A stretch of DNA of 50,487 nucleotides from Mesorhizobium sp. (GTDB taxonomy: Bacteria > Pseudomonadota > Alphaproteobacteria > Rhizobiales > Rhizobiaceae). Location of the stretch: positions 1 through 50,487 of the forward strand of contig NZ_JAFKIC010000130.1 of assembly GCF_017306585.1 (NCBI RefSeq). The letters run 5' to 3'. This document shows positions 42,993 to 50,487 of this stretch, in pieces; the first letter of the stretch is position 1; each line of letters opens with the position of its first letter. The position numbers and the translations under genes were made by a program. The notes beneath the pieces were generated by a model. It saw nothing but the letters and a program-made list of their open reading frames with translations, had not been told where the DNA came from and searched no databases.

Positions 42993-43730
42993 TCAGATCA
43001 TTGCCATGCCGCCATTGACGTGAATGGTCTGTCCGGTGACGTAGCCGGCCTCGTTCGAAGCCAGATAAGCAACCGCGGACGCGACTTCGGCGCTGGTGCC
43101 CATGCGCCTGGTCGGGATCGCCGCCATGATCGCCTCCTTCTGCTTGTCGTTGAGCTTGTCGGTCATGGCCGATTCGATGAAGCCCGGAGCGACGCAGTTG
43201 ACGGTGATGTTGCGCGTGGCGATCTCTTGCGCCAGCGATTTGGAGAAGCCGATCATGCCGGCCTTGGAGGCGCAGTAGTTGGTCTGACCGGGATTGCCGG
43301 TGACGCCGACAACCGAGGTGATGTTGATGATGCGGCCATGACGGCGGCGCATCATGGGATGCGTAAGTTCCCGGGTCAGCCGGAACACGGCGGTCAAATT
43401 GACCTCGAGCACGCTGTCCCAGTCGGCATCCGACATGCGTACGAACAATCCATCCTTGGTGATGCCCGCATTGTTGACCAGGATGTCGACGCCCTCGAGA
43501 TCGACCTCGGCCTTCTGGCCAAGCGCCTTGACCTCGTCGCGATCCGACAGATTGGCGGGGAAGAGCTTGACCCGGTCGCCAAGCTCCGTGGCCAGCGCCT
43601 CCAGTTTCTCGACGCGCGTGCCGTGCAGCCCGACGATCGCGCCCTGTGCGTGCAAAACCCGAGCAATCGCCTCGCCGATGCCTCCCGATGCACCGGTAAC
43701 GAGCGCCTTGCGGCCAGTCAGTTCAAACAT
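42993..43730 (-). CDS. fabG: 3-oxoacyl-ACP reductase
   Basis: The NADPH site TGASGGIG is at residues 12-19, the NNAG motif is in ILVNNAGITKDG, and the catalytic S139, Y152 and K156 are in place (INITSVVG, NYCASK). The last step VTGQTIHVNGGMAMI is typical of FabG. The length is 245. It lies between fabD and acpP. Confidence 0.97.
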   Translation of the reverse strand: MFELTGRKALVTGASGGIGEAIARVLHAQGAIVGLHGTRVEKLEALATELGDRVKLFPANLSDRDEVKALGQKAEVDLEGVDILVNNAGITKDGLFVRMSDADWDSVLEVNLTAVFRLTRELTHPMMRRRHGRIINITSVVGVTGNPGQTNYCASKAGMIGFSKSLAQEIATRNITVNCVAPGFIESAMTDKLNDKQKEAIMAAIPTRRMGTSAEVASAVAYLASNEAGYVTGQTIHVNGGMAMI

Positions 43731-43790
43731 CTTGATCTCCTGATTGAGAAGAGAATATCCGCTGTACAGGTGCGGTCGAACGGCATCCGT

Positions 43791-44732
43791 TCAACCAAGT
43801 GCCGACAATGCCGCCTCGACATCTGCCGCCGAGCCGACCGACGCGGTCGCGATATCGCGGTTGATGCGTCGCGCCAGTCCGGAAAGCACCTTGCCGGCGC
43901 CGATCTCGTAGAGCGTAGTGACGCCGTTCGCCCCGAACCACTCGACGGTCTCGCGCCAGCGCACGCGGCCGGTCACCTGCTCGACCAGACGGCGTGTGAT
44001 TTCGTCGGGATCGCTCGACGGCGTCACCGACACGTTGGAGATGACGGGAACGACCGGCGCGTTCCTGGCCACGCCAGCGAGCGCGTCGCGCATGACGCCG
44101 GCGGCCGGCGCCATCAGCGCCGAATGGAAGGGCGCCGAAACCTGCAGCATCAGCGCCCGCTTGGCGCCCTTTTCGGTGCACAGCTTGGCCGCCAGTTCGA
44201 CCGCTGCCTTCGCGCCCGATATGACCAGCTGGCCGCCGCCATTGTCGTTGGCGATCTGGCAAACGCCGGCCGTGGCGGCCTCAGTGCAGGCGGCTTCGAC
44301 ATCGCCCTGTTCCAGGCCGATGATCGCCGCCATCGCGCCCTCGCCGGCCGGCACGGCCGCCTGCATGGCGTTGCCGCGGATGCGCAGCAGCCGCGCGGCA
44401 TCGGCAACGGAAACAAAGCCCGCGGCTGCGAGCGCCGAATATTCGCCAAGCGAATGGCCGGCGACGTAGGCAACCTTGCCCTTCAGCGAAAGACCACGCG
44501 ATTCCAGCGCCTTGACCGCCGCCAGCGATACCGCCATCAGCGCCGGCTGCGCATTGGCGGTCAGGGTCAAGGTCTCTTCGGGACCTTCCCAGATCAGCTT
44601 CGAAAGGTTTTCGCCGAGTGCGTCATCGACTTCCTGGAAGATTTGGCGGGCCTCGGGGAAATTGTCGGCGAGATCCTTGCCCATGCCGACGGCCTGACTG
44701 CCTTGTCCCGGAAAGGTGAATGCGACGGCCAT
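43791..44732 (-). CDS. fabD: Malonyl-CoA:ACP transacylase
   Basis: FabD loads malonyl on ACP. MAVAFTFPGQGSQAVGMGKD starts it, the active serine is S94 in GHSLGEYSA, and the second catalytic residue is the histidine in SAPFHSALM. The length is 313. ATG 44732 is preferred over the frame start at 44885. It heads the fab cluster, with fabG 60 bases downstream. Confidence 0.97.
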   Translation of the reverse strand: MAVAFTFPGQGSQAVGMGKDLADNFPEARQIFQEVDDALGENLSKLIWEGPEETLTLTANAQPALMAVSLAAVKALESRGLSLKGKVAYVAGHSLGEYSALAAAGFVSVADAARLLRIRGNAMQAAVPAGEGAMAAIIGLEQGDVEAACTEAATAGVCQIANDNGGGQLVISGAKAAVELAAKLCTEKGAKRALMLQVSAPFHSALMAPAAGVMRDALAGVARNAPVVPVISNVSVTPSSDPDEITRRLVEQVTGRVRWRETVEWFGANGVTTLYEIGAGKVLSGLARRINRDIATASVGSAADVEAALSALG

Positions 44733-44953
44733 GCGGGGCTCTCCAGACTGGTTCTGCTTGCCTGATAACACGAATTTTCCTGCCTGTGGCGCAAGGCAGG
44801 CCGGCAAGTCAAGCCCGGCTTCCGCCGTCGACAGATCAGAACCCTGTGCGGAGTCTCTGTTCCCAAAGAGCTTTTTGACGATCAATCCTGATGAAAGCCG
44901 CTCACGAATCGTTTGCTGGCTCTTCTTATTTCCGCTACAGGCGCTAACTTTGC

Positions 44954-44971
44954 ATGACAGTTTGATGACAA
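44954..44971 (-). promoter_or_regulatory. PhoB-box-like direct repeat
   Basis: On the minus strand TTGTCAT-CAAA-CTGTCAT fits the E. coli PHO box plan of two seven-base units 11 bases apart; a third weaker unit GCGTCAC lies 11 bases before. The box lies in the gap between fabD and the LTA-synthase-like gene, 38 bases before the latter, in the orientation pointing to fabD. Confidence 0.5.
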
Positions 44972-45008
44972 TCGAGTGACGCGGCTGTCACTGGGTGGGG
45001 AAGTTAAG

Positions 45009-46937
45009 GTGGCCAAGAGTTCGAAACGCGCCGGCGATGCCGTCCCGCAGTTCCTGGAGGACGATCCGTCCACCGGCTACCTGCCGGGTCGCAGATGGCC
45101 GGTCCTGCGCTATGGGCTGATAAGCCTGGCGATCTCGGCTGTCCTGGTGTTCGCGATCGAACTGATCGTGCGCGGCGATGTCGCCGGCACCGCCTCGTTC
45201 TTCCTGCAGCCGCTCAAGCCCGGCTGGACCACGATCATCGTGTTCGCGCTGATACTGATCGGCCTCGACGCCATTCTCGGGCGCAGCCATCAGAGCCTCA
45301 TGATCGTCGCGCCGTTGACCCTTAGCCTTGCCTTTGTCGGACACCAGAAATCGCATTATCTCGGCGATCCTCTCTATCCGACCGACTTTCTCTATGCCCG
45401 CCAGATTTTCGCCCTGCTGCCGCTTCTGGTGCGCGACCGGCCGATGACGGCACTGGCAATGGTGGCCGGCATCGTCGCCGGCCTGTCGCTGCTTGTCTAT
45501 GGATGGCGGCTGTGGCGCCGCAAGGTTCCGGCGCTGAGCCACAAGGGGCGCCTTGCCCGACTGGCGCTGGCAGTGCCGCTGCTGGCCTTCTTCGTCTCGA
45601 TCATGGACTACGCCACCTTTTCGTGGACCCGGGACCGGCTGCAGATCATCCCGATGATGTGGGATCAGAAGGAAAACTACGCCTCCAACGGGTTCGCGCT
45701 CGCCTTCGCGCTCAACGTGCCGATGGCGCATGTCACGGCGCCGCCCGGCTATTCGGAAAAGACGATCGCCGCCATCGAGCGGCCGCAGACGACCGCTTCG
45801 GTGCCTGATGAAAAGCCCGACATCATCGTCGTCATGAGCGAATCCTTCTGGGATCCGGCCAAGCTGCCGGGCGTAGCCATCACGCCGGACCCCATTCCAA
45901 CCGTGCGGGCTCTGCGTTCGGGCTCGATGTTCTCGCCCGAATTCGGCGGCATGACAGCCAACATTGAATTCGAGGCGCTGACCGGCTTCTCGAACGCGTT
46001 CCTGCCCGCCGGCAGCATCCCCTACCAGCAATATGTGCGCACGCCGACGCCTTCGATGGCAACCTTCCTGAAGAGCGAAGGCTACCGGGCGCGCGCCATC
46101 CATCCGGGCACCAACTGGTTCTGGAATCGCGGCGCGGTTTACGCCGATTTCGGTTTCAACGATTTCAAATCGGAAGAGACCCTGCCGCCGATGGAAAAGC
46201 GCGGACCGCTGGCATCGGACGCGTCGATGACCGACGAGATCATCCGCGAAGCCGACGCCAGCGACGATCCTGTGTTCTTCTTCGCCGTCAGCCTGCAGAA
46301 TCACGGCCCCTACGAGCCGAACCGCTATGAGAATCCAACGCACTCCGTGGATGCGCCGATCAGCCAGTGGGCGCGGGCCTCGCTGCTCTCCTACGCAGAG
46401 GGTTCAGCTGATGCGGACCGTGGCCTGCAACGGCTGATCGAGTGGGCGAAGAAGCGCGAGCGGCCGACGATTGTCGCCTTCTTCGGCGACCATCTGCCGC
46501 CGCTCGGACCGGTCTATGTCGAGACCGGTTTCCTGAAGGACAACGTCGCACCACGCAAGGAACCGACGCCGGAGGCAGCGCTCGAACATCACGAGACGCC
46601 GCTGGTCATATGGTCGAACCGTTCCGGGCCGGTCGAGGGCCTGGGCACGGTCAGCCCCGCGTTCCTGCCCTATCACATCCTCACCGCCGCCGGCATCACC
46701 CACCCCTATTACACGGGCTTCCTGGGCGAGATGCGGGAGCGCTACCGGGTCGTGGACCGCAACATGCTGCTGACCCCCGCCGGCCAAGCCACGCTCGACT
46801 GGTCGCGCCAGAAGGACATCGACCCGGCAATCAGCGATTTCCGGCTGATCCAGTACGACATGATGTTCGGCAAGCGCGATGCGGCGCCCGACTTCTTCCC
46901 CGAAACGGTCGACAAGATCGTCGCCCATACGAGTTGA
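45009..46937 (+). CDS. LTA synthase-like membrane sulfatase/phosphoglycerol transferase, 642 residues
   Basis: Five membrane spans lie in residues 30-205, followed by a sulfatase-fold domain. The motifs of the LtaS group are in place: VVMSESFW (metal-binding glutamate about 278), GGMTANIEFEALTG (nucleophile Thr about 316) and AFFGDHLPPLG (metal-binding Asp-His about 490). Related rhizobial enzymes add phosphoglycerol to cyclic glucans or modify the envelope; the substrate here is not known. The frame opens at GTG 44976, but GTG 45009 has GGGGAAG before it and leaves the upstream repeat outside the gene. In many Rhizobiales fabD is closer to rpsF, so this gene and the next look inserted. Confidence 0.88.
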   Translation: MAKSSKRAGDAVPQFLEDDPSTGYLPGRRWPVLRYGLISLAISAVLVFAIELIVRGDVAGTASFFLQPLKPGWTTIIVFALILIGLDAILGRSHQSLMIVAPLTLSLAFVGHQKSHYLGDPLYPTDFLYARQIFALLPLLVRDRPMTALAMVAGIVAGLSLLVYGWRLWRRKVPALSHKGRLARLALAVPLLAFFVSIMDYATFSWTRDRLQIIPMMWDQKENYASNGFALAFALNVPMAHVTAPPGYSEKTIAAIERPQTTASVPDEKPDIIVVMSESFWDPAKLPGVAITPDPIPTVRALRSGSMFSPEFGGMTANIEFEALTGFSNAFLPAGSIPYQQYVRTPTPSMATFLKSEGYRARAIHPGTNWFWNRGAVYADFGFNDFKSEETLPPMEKRGPLASDASMTDEIIREADASDDPVFFFAVSLQNHGPYEPNRYENPTHSVDAPISQWARASLLSYAEGSADADRGLQRLIEWAKKRERPTIVAFFGDHLPPLGPVYVETGFLKDNVAPRKEPTPEAALEHHETPLVIWSNRSGPVEGLGTVSPAFLPYHILTAAGITHPYYTGFLGEMRERYRVVDRNMLLTPAGQATLDWSRQKDIDPAISDFRLIQYDMMFGKRDAAPDFFPETVDKIVAHTS

Positions 46938-46986
46938 AGGCCCCAGAAGGCCCTCGCGATACCGCCCTTTGGCAAGGGCTTGTCGC

Positions 46987-48624
46987 TCAATTGGTCAACT
47001 GCAGCTGCGAGAACTTGTTGGCAATCTGCTGGAACACGTTCGGCAGTTTGGCCGGATCGTTGACGGCATAATAGCCGCTCGGATCGGAAGCGCAGGCGCT
47101 GTAAAGCGCCCGGTTGGCCGCCGTATCGGATTGCAGCACCATCGTGTAGATTTGCACACCCTGGTTCTTCAGCTGCGTGCAGACGCTCTTGGTCCAGCCG
47201 TCGACATTGCGAGCCGCCGTCGTCTGGTTGTCCGACCCGAAACGACCACCCGCCAGGTATCCATAGGATGTATAGTCGGACTTGGTCGGCTGATTGCTGG
47301 CGCCATAGACAACGTTCTCGCCGTCGGTCAGCAGCATGACGATCTTGCTGACGCCTGCCGTCCTGAACGGCGCGCCGCCGGTATAGGGCTCGCCGGGCGA
47401 AAGCACCCGCATACCCCAGGACAAGCCCTCCGACACGTTGGTGCCCGAGCCGTTCCATTCCGTCATCTGGCTGGCGGCCTTGCGCAGTTTGTCGAAATCG
47501 TCGGTCAGGGGAACAACCGGGGTCGGACAGGACCGGTTGGGACCCACGGTGATGGCGCTGCCGGTCTCGGTGACAATCTGGTTCGTCGAGGCCACATATT
47601 TGGCCACCGTTTCCAGATCGGCTCCCAGCAGCGCGTCCACCACACCCCCGAGCAGGCCGCTGAGGTCAATACCCAGCACATTGACGCCGGCCTGCTTGAG
47701 CTTGTTCTTGTCTATCGTGTCGTCGAGATAGGAATTGTTGTAGCCCGTGGCGGAGTTTCCATAGGACCCCGACGGCTTGGTCGCCGGCGCGGGATCGTCC
47801 GGAGCGAAATACGGCACGAACAAGGTGTCGGGCTTCGACGGATCGGGCGGCGCGTCGGAGATGTTGTAGGTGCCGGGCCTCGCTTCGACACAGCCCTTCC
47901 ACCCGGTATTGTTCCAGCCGCCCTTCAGGCCGAGTTGTCTGAACAGCGCCATGTGGTTCGGACGCTTGCCGTCGATGAGCGGGAAATTGATGCCGTTGGT
48001 GGAAGACTTGCCGTCCATGTCGATCCATGCCGGATCGAATCCGTCACCGTTGACATTGACGGCCGTGACGAACGGAACCAGCGAGGCGCGAACCTGGCGC
48101 GTCGGCGACTTCGTTGCCTCGAGCGTATCCAGCAATGACTTCGTCGCCGCTCTCAAGGCGGTCATGCGGGCGCCGGCCATCGAGCCGGTGTTGTCCAGCA
48201 CCAGCACGACTTCGAGCTGATTGTTCGATTCGACCGCCGAGGCATCGACCACGATGTGCTTGCTCTGGCCGAACAGGAAGGCGAAGTTCAGATTGACGTC
48301 GGCCGACGCGACCGCCTTGGTCTTGATGAAGTTGACGCCCTTGTCGACGGTCAGCGTCGCCTGCGCGTTGGCGAGCTCGCCATGTCCGGCGATGTTGGCC
48401 TGGAAATAGCGATCGAACGCATCCGTGCGGGTAATATCCAGGTCACCCAGATGCGAGGAGGCGAGATTTGCCGCGTCGAGCGCATTCTGCAGGTTGCTCT
48501 TGGCCCGCATGATGGTCGAGACGTCGACCGCGAAGGCCACGGCCGACAGGATGGCCGGCAGACCGAGGCCGAGCAACAATGCAAAATTGCCGCTCCTGGA
48601 GCGCCAGAATTTCTTGAGAAGCAT
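46987..48624 (-). CDS. TadG-like pilus assembly protein with a VWA domain, 545 residues
   Basis: The N-terminal segment RSGNFALLLGLGLPAILSAV is the TadE/TadG membrane span. At about 140-150 is a metal-ion site EVVLVLDNTGSMAGARM, the first part of a von Willebrand factor A domain, split by a long insertion; IVMLLTDGENV and VQIYTMVLQSD give the later strands. The C-terminal segment contains a disulfide-like pair (SACASDP). Tad pilus genes are usually clustered; this is an orphan. It converges on the LTA-synthase-like gene, with 49 bases between. Confidence 0.88.
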   Translation of the reverse strand: MLLKKFWRSRSGNFALLLGLGLPAILSAVAFAVDVSTIMRAKSNLQNALDAANLASSHLGDLDITRTDAFDRYFQANIAGHGELANAQATLTVDKGVNFIKTKAVASADVNLNFAFLFGQSKHIVVDASAVESNNQLEVVLVLDNTGSMAGARMTALRAATKSLLDTLEATKSPTRQVRASLVPFVTAVNVNGDGFDPAWIDMDGKSSTNGINFPLIDGKRPNHMALFRQLGLKGGWNNTGWKGCVEARPGTYNISDAPPDPSKPDTLFVPYFAPDDPAPATKPSGSYGNSATGYNNSYLDDTIDKNKLKQAGVNVLGIDLSGLLGGVVDALLGADLETVAKYVASTNQIVTETGSAITVGPNRSCPTPVVPLTDDFDKLRKAASQMTEWNGSGTNVSEGLSWGMRVLSPGEPYTGGAPFRTAGVSKIVMLLTDGENVVYGASNQPTKSDYTSYGYLAGGRFGSDNQTTAARNVDGWTKSVCTQLKNQGVQIYTMVLQSDTAANRALYSACASDPSGYYAVNDPAKLPNVFQQIANKFSQLQLTN

Positions 48625-49087
48625 CCTTACCCCCGGAAATGCTTGCCGCCTGTCATGCGCGACTTATCCGGGCTTTTGCGCCTTCCATGATGAATCGACG
48701 GTTGACGGCGGCTCGCAACCCTGCACAACCTGACATTGTGGTTAAGGGCTGGTTGCCGGAAATTCGCCCGTCTTGCCGACGCCCGCGCCTGATTTTCGGC
48801 ATCCTGCGTCATTGGGCACGTCGCTTGCCCTTGCCTTATCGCCGGATTGCTGTATAGACGCGCCCAATCTGCCGGTCCCAGCTGGGGGCTGAACGGAGGG
48901 CCGGAGGTTTATAGAAGACCTTCGTGTGAAGCCAGAAGCGCTTCCGCCTCCCGTGTCTCCGCTCTCGACCGTCTCGTCATGCTCCTTTCTTCTCCGCTCC
49001 CTTTTCGAAGGTTCAGCGGATCAGAGAAGTTGCAGAGGCTTTTGCCGCCGGGAACCGGGAGAGAAACGAAGAAAGGCATAAGACATA
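48625..49087. other. Intergenic region and leader of the rpsF operon
   Basis: This 463-base gap has no supported gene. The left end must hold the tadG promoter, and the right end the rpsF promoter and a long leader of about 220 bases. A leader this long before rpsF could hold an S6:S18-binding RNA; GCCGCCGGGAACCGG near 49041-49056 is the best candidate. No tRNA is seen. Confidence 0.45.
48831..48858 (+). promoter_or_regulatory. Likely promoter of rpsF-rpsR-rplI
   Basis: TTGCCT (48831-48836), 16 bases and TATAGA (48853-48858) fit rhizobial housekeeping promoters. The transcript would have a leader of about 220 bases. Confidence 0.55.
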
Positions 49088-49576
49088 ATGGCTCTTTACG
49101 AACATGTGTTCCTTGCCCGGCAGGACCTCTCGCAGCAGCAGGTCGATGCACTTGTCGAACAGTACAAGGGTGTCATCGCGGCGAATGGCGGCTCCGTCGG
49201 CCGGGTCGAGAACTGGGGACTGAAGTCCCTCACCTACCGGGTCAACAAAAACCGGAAGGCATACTACACGCTGATGGACCTCACCTGCCCGCCGGCCGCT
49301 CTCAACGAAATGGAGCGCCAGATGGGTCTGTCCGAGGACGTGCTGCGTTTCCTGACCATCAAGGTCGAAGCGCATGAGGAAGGCCCGTCGGCCATGATGC
49401 AGAAGCGCGAAGAGCGCTCCGAGCGTGGCGGCTTCGGCGACCGTGACCGTGGCGACCGCCCGGCGCGCAGCTTCGGCGACCGCGGCGATCGTGGCCCGCG
49501 TTCGTTCGGTGACCGCGAAGGCGGCGACCGTGGTCCGCGCCGTCCGCGCGAAGGCTTTGAAGGGGGTGCAGAATAA
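49088..49576 (+). CDS. rpsF: 30S ribosomal protein S6
   Basis: The fold is the usual S6 alpha/beta barrel in residues 1-105 ([39 protein letters not shown]). A 57-residue Arg/Gly/Asp-rich tail follows, with repeated RSFGDR and RGDRGPR steps; E. coli S6 instead ends in a poly-Glu tail. AAGAAAGG lies 10 bases before the start. The stop overlaps the rpsR start by one base (TAATG). Confidence 0.97.
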   Translation: MALYEHVFLARQDLSQQQVDALVEQYKGVIAANGGSVGRVENWGLKSLTYRVNKNRKAYYTLMDLTCPPAALNEMERQMGLSEDVLRFLTIKVEAHEEGPSAMMQKREERSERGGFGDRDRGDRPARSFGDRGDRGPRSFGDREGGDRGPRRPREGFEGGAE

Positions 49577-49824
49577 TGGTCGACATCAACCAGATCCCGA
49601 CCCGGCGCCCGTTCCACCGCCGCCGCAAGACCTGCCCGTTCTCCGGCGCCAACGCGCCCAAGATCGACTACAAGGACGTGCGTCTGCTGCAGCGCTACAT
49701 TTCCGAGCGCGGCAAGATCGTGCCGTCGCGCATCACCGCCGTCAGCCAGAAGAAGCAGCGTGAGCTCGCCAAGGCGATCAAGCGCGCCCGCTTCCTCGGC
49801 CTGCTGCCCTACGTGGTCCGCTAA
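49576..49824 (+). CDS. rpsR: 30S ribosomal protein S18
   Basis: The 82-residue protein has the family blocks [40 protein letters not shown] and [20 protein letters not shown]. It pairs with S6 in the platform of the small subunit. Its ATG overlaps the rpsF stop by one base. Confidence 0.98.
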   Translation: MVDINQIPTRRPFHRRRKTCPFSGANAPKIDYKDVRLLQRYISERGKIVPSRITAVSQKKQRELAKAIKRARFLGLLPYVVR

Positions 49825-49831
49825 TTCTCTC

Positions 49832-49860
49832 GAACGGGCGGTTCGCCGCCCGTTCATTTC
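49832..49860 (+). terminator. Hairpin with UUCG tetraloop after rpsR
   Basis: GAACGGGCGG-TTCG-CCGCCCGTTC is a perfect ten-base-pair stem with a very stable loop, followed by ATTTC. It may be a partial terminator or a stabilising hairpin that sets the ratio of rpsF-rpsR to rplI. A second small hairpin follows near 49904-49924. Confidence 0.65.
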
Positions 49861-50041
49861 ACCGGCCATGACGGGCATGACCGGTTCAAGCATCAAATCC
49901 CGAGTTGAGGTCAAAACCTCTAACTGCCGCGACAGGCAGGACAGCGACACCGGCGGTAACGCCCCTTTTGCTTCCTGACCTGTTCCAGAGAATTCGGCGC
50001 CTGCCTTAATGGATAGACGCCCAACCAAAAGGAACAAAACC

Positions 50042-50487
50042 ATGGAAGTCATTCTTCTCGAACGCGTTTCCCGCCTCGGCCAGATGGGCGACACCGTCAA
50101 GGTCAAGGACGGCTTTGCCCGCAATTTCCTGTTGCCGCAGGGCAAGGCGCTGCGCGCCAACGAAGCCAACAAGAAGAAGTTCGAAGGCCAGCGCGCCCAG
50201 CTCGAAGCCCGCAACCTCGAGCGCAAGTCGGAAGCGGCCCAGGTCGCCGAGAAGCTCGACGGCAAGAGCTTCATCGCCGTGCGTTCGGCCGGCGAGACCG
50301 GTCAGCTCTACGGTTCGGTTTCGACCCGCGACATCGCCGACCTGCTGACGGCGGAAGGTTTCACGGTCAACCGCAACCAGATCCAGCTCAACCAGCCGAT
50401 CAAGACCATTGGCCTCACCAATGTCGCGATCGCGCTGCATCCGGAAGTCGAGGTCACGATCACGCTCAACATCGCCCGCACGGCCGA
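50042..50487 (+). CDS. rplI: 50S ribosomal protein L9 (C-terminus cut by window edge)
   Basis: The first 148 residues are present. [19 protein letters not shown] and [18 protein letters not shown] form the N-terminal rRNA-binding domain, the long connecting helix is next, and [10 protein letters not shown]-type sequence ([20 protein letters not shown]) starts the C-terminal domain. It continues the rpsF-rpsR-rplI order, after a 217-base gap holding a hairpin. Confidence 0.97.
   Translation, partial: MEVILLERVSRLGQMGDTVKVKDGFARNFLLPQGKALRANEANKKKFEGQRAQLEARNLERKSEAAQVAEKLDGKSFIAVRSAGETGQLYGSVSTRDIADLLTAEGFTVNRNQIQLNQPIKTIGLTNVAIALHPEVEVTITLNIARTA

Noticed and set aside
42537-44765. Plus-strand 742-residue frame opposite the fab genes
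   Set aside because: acpP, fabG and fabD are unmistakable on the other strand.
48625-49087. Possible tRNA or small RNA gene upstream of rpsF
   Set aside because: No cloverleaf or conserved tRNA boxes could be found; a long mRNA leader explains the gap.

Overview
The window looks like a piece of chromosome from an alphaproteobacterium of the order Hyphomicrobiales (Rhizobiales), most like Mesorhizobium or a near relative. The reasons are the high GC with codon use to match, a Ros/MucR zinc-finger regulator, a RopB/Omp25-type outer membrane protein, familiar alphaproteobacterial gene orders (lptF-lptG-lptD-surA-pdxA-rsmA; gmk/yicC/mltG/fabF/acpP/fabG/fabD; rpsF-rpsR-rplI; SDR-uvrC-pgsA-moaD-moaE), and two intergenic palindromic repeats of a kind scattered through Mesorhizobium genomes. 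The genus is inference; no rRNA or tRNA gene was seen.

Layout. 1-8 kb is accessory or lineage-variable: the N-terminal part of a molybdopterin oxidoreductase, an unknown protein, an ABC-F ATPase, MucR, and a LysR-controlled cassette of an Fe(II)/2-oxoglutarate-type oxygenase, a DMT exporter and a small protein. 8-12.7 kb carries a secreted 14-residue-repeat glycine-rich protein, DinB, a GST, a DUF2934 protein, ndk, a methyltransferase and a YbaY/META-type envelope protein. 12.8-17.1 kb is the housekeeping block SDR-uvrC-pgsA-moaD-moaE. 17.5-28 kb is a patchwork: an outer membrane barrel, a second GST, a histone H1-like Lys/Ala/Pro protein, small regulators, a TetR-EamA-MFS exporter cassette, TauE/YciI with a divergent LysR, a secreted four-cysteine protein, and a frameshifted ClpX-type zinc-finger/HTH gene behind a dense palindrome array; rlmJ and a membrane protein follow.

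28-50.5 kb is core: pepA-holC; the LPS transport operon lptF-lptG-lptD with surA, pdxA and rsmA; gmk, yicC, mltG; fatty acid synthesis fabD, fabG, acpP, fabF; then, between fabD and the ribosomal operon rpsF-rpsR-rplI, an LTA-synthase-like membrane sulfatase and a TadG/VWA pilus-type protein. Many neighbours overlap by 1 or 4 bases (ATGA or TGATG), which marks the operons.

No CRISPR array, insertion sequence, phage or obvious defence island was found. The signals most worth following are the frameshifted zinc-finger gene with its four-half-site operator array, a PhoB-like 11-bp-periodic repeat beside the LTA-synthase-like gene, several perfect palindromes next to small regulators, and two secreted or basic repeat proteins.
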